A DNA stretch of 7,176 nt, from positions 1 through 7,176 of the forward strand of contig JACQPI010000162.1 in the NCBI GenBank assembly GCA_016207585.1, written 5' to 3'. The position numbers and the translations under genes are program-made. The notes under the pieces were generated by a model. The model did not search any database, had not been told where the DNA came from, and saw only the letters and a list, made by a program, of their open reading frames with translations. Positions 5,557 through 7,176 of the stretch are shown piece after piece; within the stretch, counting starts at the first letter, position 1, and each line of letters opens with the position of its first letter. The stretch is from Elusimicrobiota bacterium (lineage in GTDB: Bacteria; Elusimicrobiota; Elusimicrobia; UBA1565; JACRDR01).

Positions 5557-6576
5557 ATGACGGATACAACCCCGATCCTCTCGGTCCGCAGCCTCCGGAC
5601 CGAGTTTCATCTTGAAAACCACGTGGTCCGGGCCGTCGACGGGCTCAGCTACGACCTCCATCCGGGCAAGACCCTCGCGATCGTGGGCGAGTCGGGCTGC
5701 GGGAAATCGGTCCACGCCCTGTCCATTTTAAGGCTCCTGCCGCAGCCTCCCGCCAGGATCGCGGGGGGAGAAATCCTGTTCCAAGGGCGCGACCTCCTCA
5801 AGCTCCCGGCCTCCGAGATGCGCGACATACGGGGAAACCGCATCGGCATGATCTTCCAGGAACCGATGACCTCCCTGAACCCGGTCCTCACGATCGGAGA
5901 TCAGATCGCGGAATCGGTCCTATGGCACCAGAAGGCGAGCCGGAGCGCGGCGATGGACAAGGCGGCGCAGCTCCTCAAGAAGGTTGGGATCCCCCACGCC
6001 GAGAACCGCCTCAAGGACTACCCCCACCAGTTCTCGGGAGGGATGCGCCAGCGCGCGATGATCGCCATGGCTCTGGCGTGCGACCCCGATATCCTCGTCG
6101 CCGACGAACCCACGACCGCGCTCGATGTGACGATCCAGGCCCAAATTCTCGAACTCATCAAGGACCTGCAGCGTGAGCTGCGCATGGCGGTCATCCTCAT
6201 TACTCACAATATCGGCGTCGTAGCCGGCATGGCCGACGACGTCATCGTCATGTACGCGGGCCGGGCGGTCGAAAAGGCCACGGCCCGGGAGCTCTTCGCC
6301 AACCCCAAGCATCCCTACACCCGGGGCCTGTTAAACTCCATGCCCTCCATATATGAGCGTCGGGAACGGTTGCGGGCGATCTCCGGCCAGCCCCCGGAGT
6401 TGACGCAAGTCTTCGAGGCCTGCCCGTTCGCCCCGCGCTGCCCCGAAGTCCGCCAGGAGTGCCGCGCCGCCGACCCCCCGGAGTATTCCCTGACCGACGC
6501 CCATGTCGTCAATTGCCTCCTCTACCAAAAAGAGGCCGAAACGGCCCGGCACCGCTACCGGGAGGGCTCCTCGTGA
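5557..6576 (+). CDS. oppD: Oligopeptide/dipeptide ABC importer ATPase, OppD/DppD type
   Basis: This is one of two ATPases that power peptide (or similar solute) import through a membrane permease pair. From the chosen ATG it has 339 residues, normal for OppD/DppD: Walker A GESGCGKS 44-51, Q-loop FQEPMTSLNP 100-109, signature FSGGMRQR 159-166, Walker B ILVADEP 179-185, D-loop ALD, and switch His217. The C-terminal oligopeptide-transporter domain starts near GQPPEL, with cysteines at 289, 295, 302 and 320 (CPFAPRCP core). Four conserved cysteines here are typical, and an iron-sulphur cluster has been reported at this position in some OppD proteins. An in-frame ATG at 5497 would add 20 Pro-rich residues; neither start has a clear ribosome site. 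I chose 5557 because family members begin just before the first strand (ILSVRSL). Its stop overlaps the oppF start by four bases. Confidence 0.93.
   Translation: MTDTTPILSVRSLRTEFHLENHVVRAVDGLSYDLHPGKTLAIVGESGCGKSVHALSILRLLPQPPARIAGGEILFQGRDLLKLPASEMRDIRGNRIGMIFQEPMTSLNPVLTIGDQIAESVLWHQKASRSAAMDKAAQLLKKVGIPHAENRLKDYPHQFSGGMRQRAMIAMALACDPDILVADEPTTALDVTIQAQILELIKDLQRELRMAVILITHNIGVVAGMADDVIVMYAGRAVEKATARELFANPKHPYTRGLLNSMPSIYERRERLRAISGQPPELTQVFEACPFAPRCPEVRQECRAADPPEYSLTDAHVVNCLLYQKEAETARHRYREGSS
6561..6565 (+). promoter_or_regulatory. Ribosome binding site of oppF
   Basis: GGAGG inside the end of oppD lies seven bases before the GTG at 6573. This supports a GTG start for oppF, coupled to oppD translation. 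Confidence 0.7.
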
Positions 6577-7176
6577 CGAGCCGCAAGCACTCCCAGCCTC
6601 TCGTCGAGGTCCGCGGTCTTCGCAAGCATTTCGCGGCGCAGGACGGTTTTTTCGGCAAGAAGAAAAAAGTGCACGCGGTGGATGGGGTGAGCTTCTCGAT
6701 TCTGTCCGGGGACAGTTTCGGGCTCGTGGGAGAATCGGGCTGCGGGAAGTCCACCCTCGGACGGCTCGTGCTGGCCCTGGAAACCCCGACGGAAGGCGCC
6801 GTACTTTTTGAGGGGCAAGACATCTTCGGGCTTCCCAAGGCTGAACTGCGGCGGCTGCGGCGGCAAATGCAGGTCATCTTCCAAGACCCTTTTTCCAGCC
6901 TCAACCCGCGCATGACGGTGCGGGATATCCTCTCGGAACCCTTCGCGATCCACGGCATGCTGCCGGACAAGTCCGAGAGGGCCCGGCGCCTGACCCAGCT
7001 CATCGACGTGGTGGGGCTGGCCGCCTCCCATCTCGACCGCCATCCGCACGAATTTTCCGGAGGCCAGCGCCAGCGTATCGGCATCGCGCGCGCCCTGGCC
7101 CTCAACCCCAAGTTGATCGTAGCCGACGAACCCGTATCGGCGCTGGACGTCTCGATCCAGGCCCAGATTCTAAACC
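6573..7176 (+). CDS. oppF: Oligopeptide/dipeptide ABC importer ATPase, OppF/DppF type (partial, 3' end missing)
   Basis: This is the second ATPase of the peptide importer, pairing with OppD as a heterodimer under the permeases. It starts at GTG with a GTGA overlap with the oppD stop. In the window it has 201 residues with Walker A GESGCGKST 53-61, Q-loop FQDPFSSLNPR 103-113, signature FSGGQRQR 161-168, and Walker B LIVADEP 181-187 followed by the D-loop SALD. Then the window ends. The F/P-F-S-S-L-N-P-R Q-loop and the GQRQR signature distinguish OppF/DppF from OppD. The switch histidine and C-terminal domain, about 120-130 residues, lie beyond base 7176. A lysine run (KKKK, 29-32) between the first strands is a normal variable loop. 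Substrate specificity cannot be read from the ATPase. Confidence 0.93.
   Translation, partial: MTSRKHSQPLVEVRGLRKHFAAQDGFFGKKKKVHAVDGVSFSILSGDSFGLVGESGCGKSTLGRLVLALETPTEGAVLFEGQDIFGLPKAELRRLRRQMQVIFQDPFSSLNPRMTVRDILSEPFAIHGMLPDKSERARRLTQLIDVVGLAASHLDRHPHEFSGGQRQRIGIARALALNPKLIVADEPVSALDVSIQAQILN

Overview
The window is a high-GC (by eye about 60%), densely packed bacterial chromosome segment. No rRNA, tRNA, CRISPR array, phage gene or clear defence system is visible. The protein families present (Dtd, Pcm, DUF192, Lrp/AsnC RAM domain, OppD/OppF) are widespread, so phylum cannot be fixed from the sequence. The poorly recognisable secreted and membrane proteins, and the unusual insertions in otherwise conserved enzymes, suggest an under-sampled, environmental lineage. 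That is inference.

Layout. Bases 1-69 are the last 22 codons of a protein whose C-terminus resembles an ISAzo13-type (Rhodopirellula-type) transposase. Just past its stop, an open frame with protein-like sequence runs into a plus-strand gene (166-1122) for an unrecognised protein ending in two membrane segments. This gene has no convincing start and may be a host gene cut at its 5' end by the insertion sequence. It converges, with a 20-base gap, on a five-gene minus-strand block (5168 down to 1143). In transcription order the block holds D-aminoacyl-tRNA deacylase (dtd), a membrane-anchored TIM-barrel glycoside-hydrolase-like protein, protein-L-isoaspartate O-methyltransferase (pcm), an exported protein of unknown function, and a DUF192 lipoprotein. 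The first four overlap one another by 28, 4 and 8 bases and the last follows after 34 bases, so they very probably form one operon.

A 60-base intergenic region (5169-5228) separates this operon from a divergent plus-strand group. That group begins with a stand-alone RAM-domain protein (77 aa), then a stem-loop at its stop codon, then oppD and oppF, the two ATPases of an oligopeptide/dipeptide importer. oppF runs off the end of the window. No permease or solute-binding-protein gene is seen on this side; they may lie beyond 7176 or elsewhere.

Functional reading. dtd and pcm both deal with wrong-handed or damaged amino acids: D-aminoacyl-tRNA hydrolysis, and repair of isoaspartyl and D-aspartyl residues. 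Their co-transcription with three envelope proteins of largely unknown role is the most thought-provoking feature. No clearly novel multi-gene system is proven. The best leads are the unfamiliar envelope proteins, the IS/gene junction, the 16-residue insertion in Dtd, and an 18-bp perfect palindrome that contains a candidate start codon.
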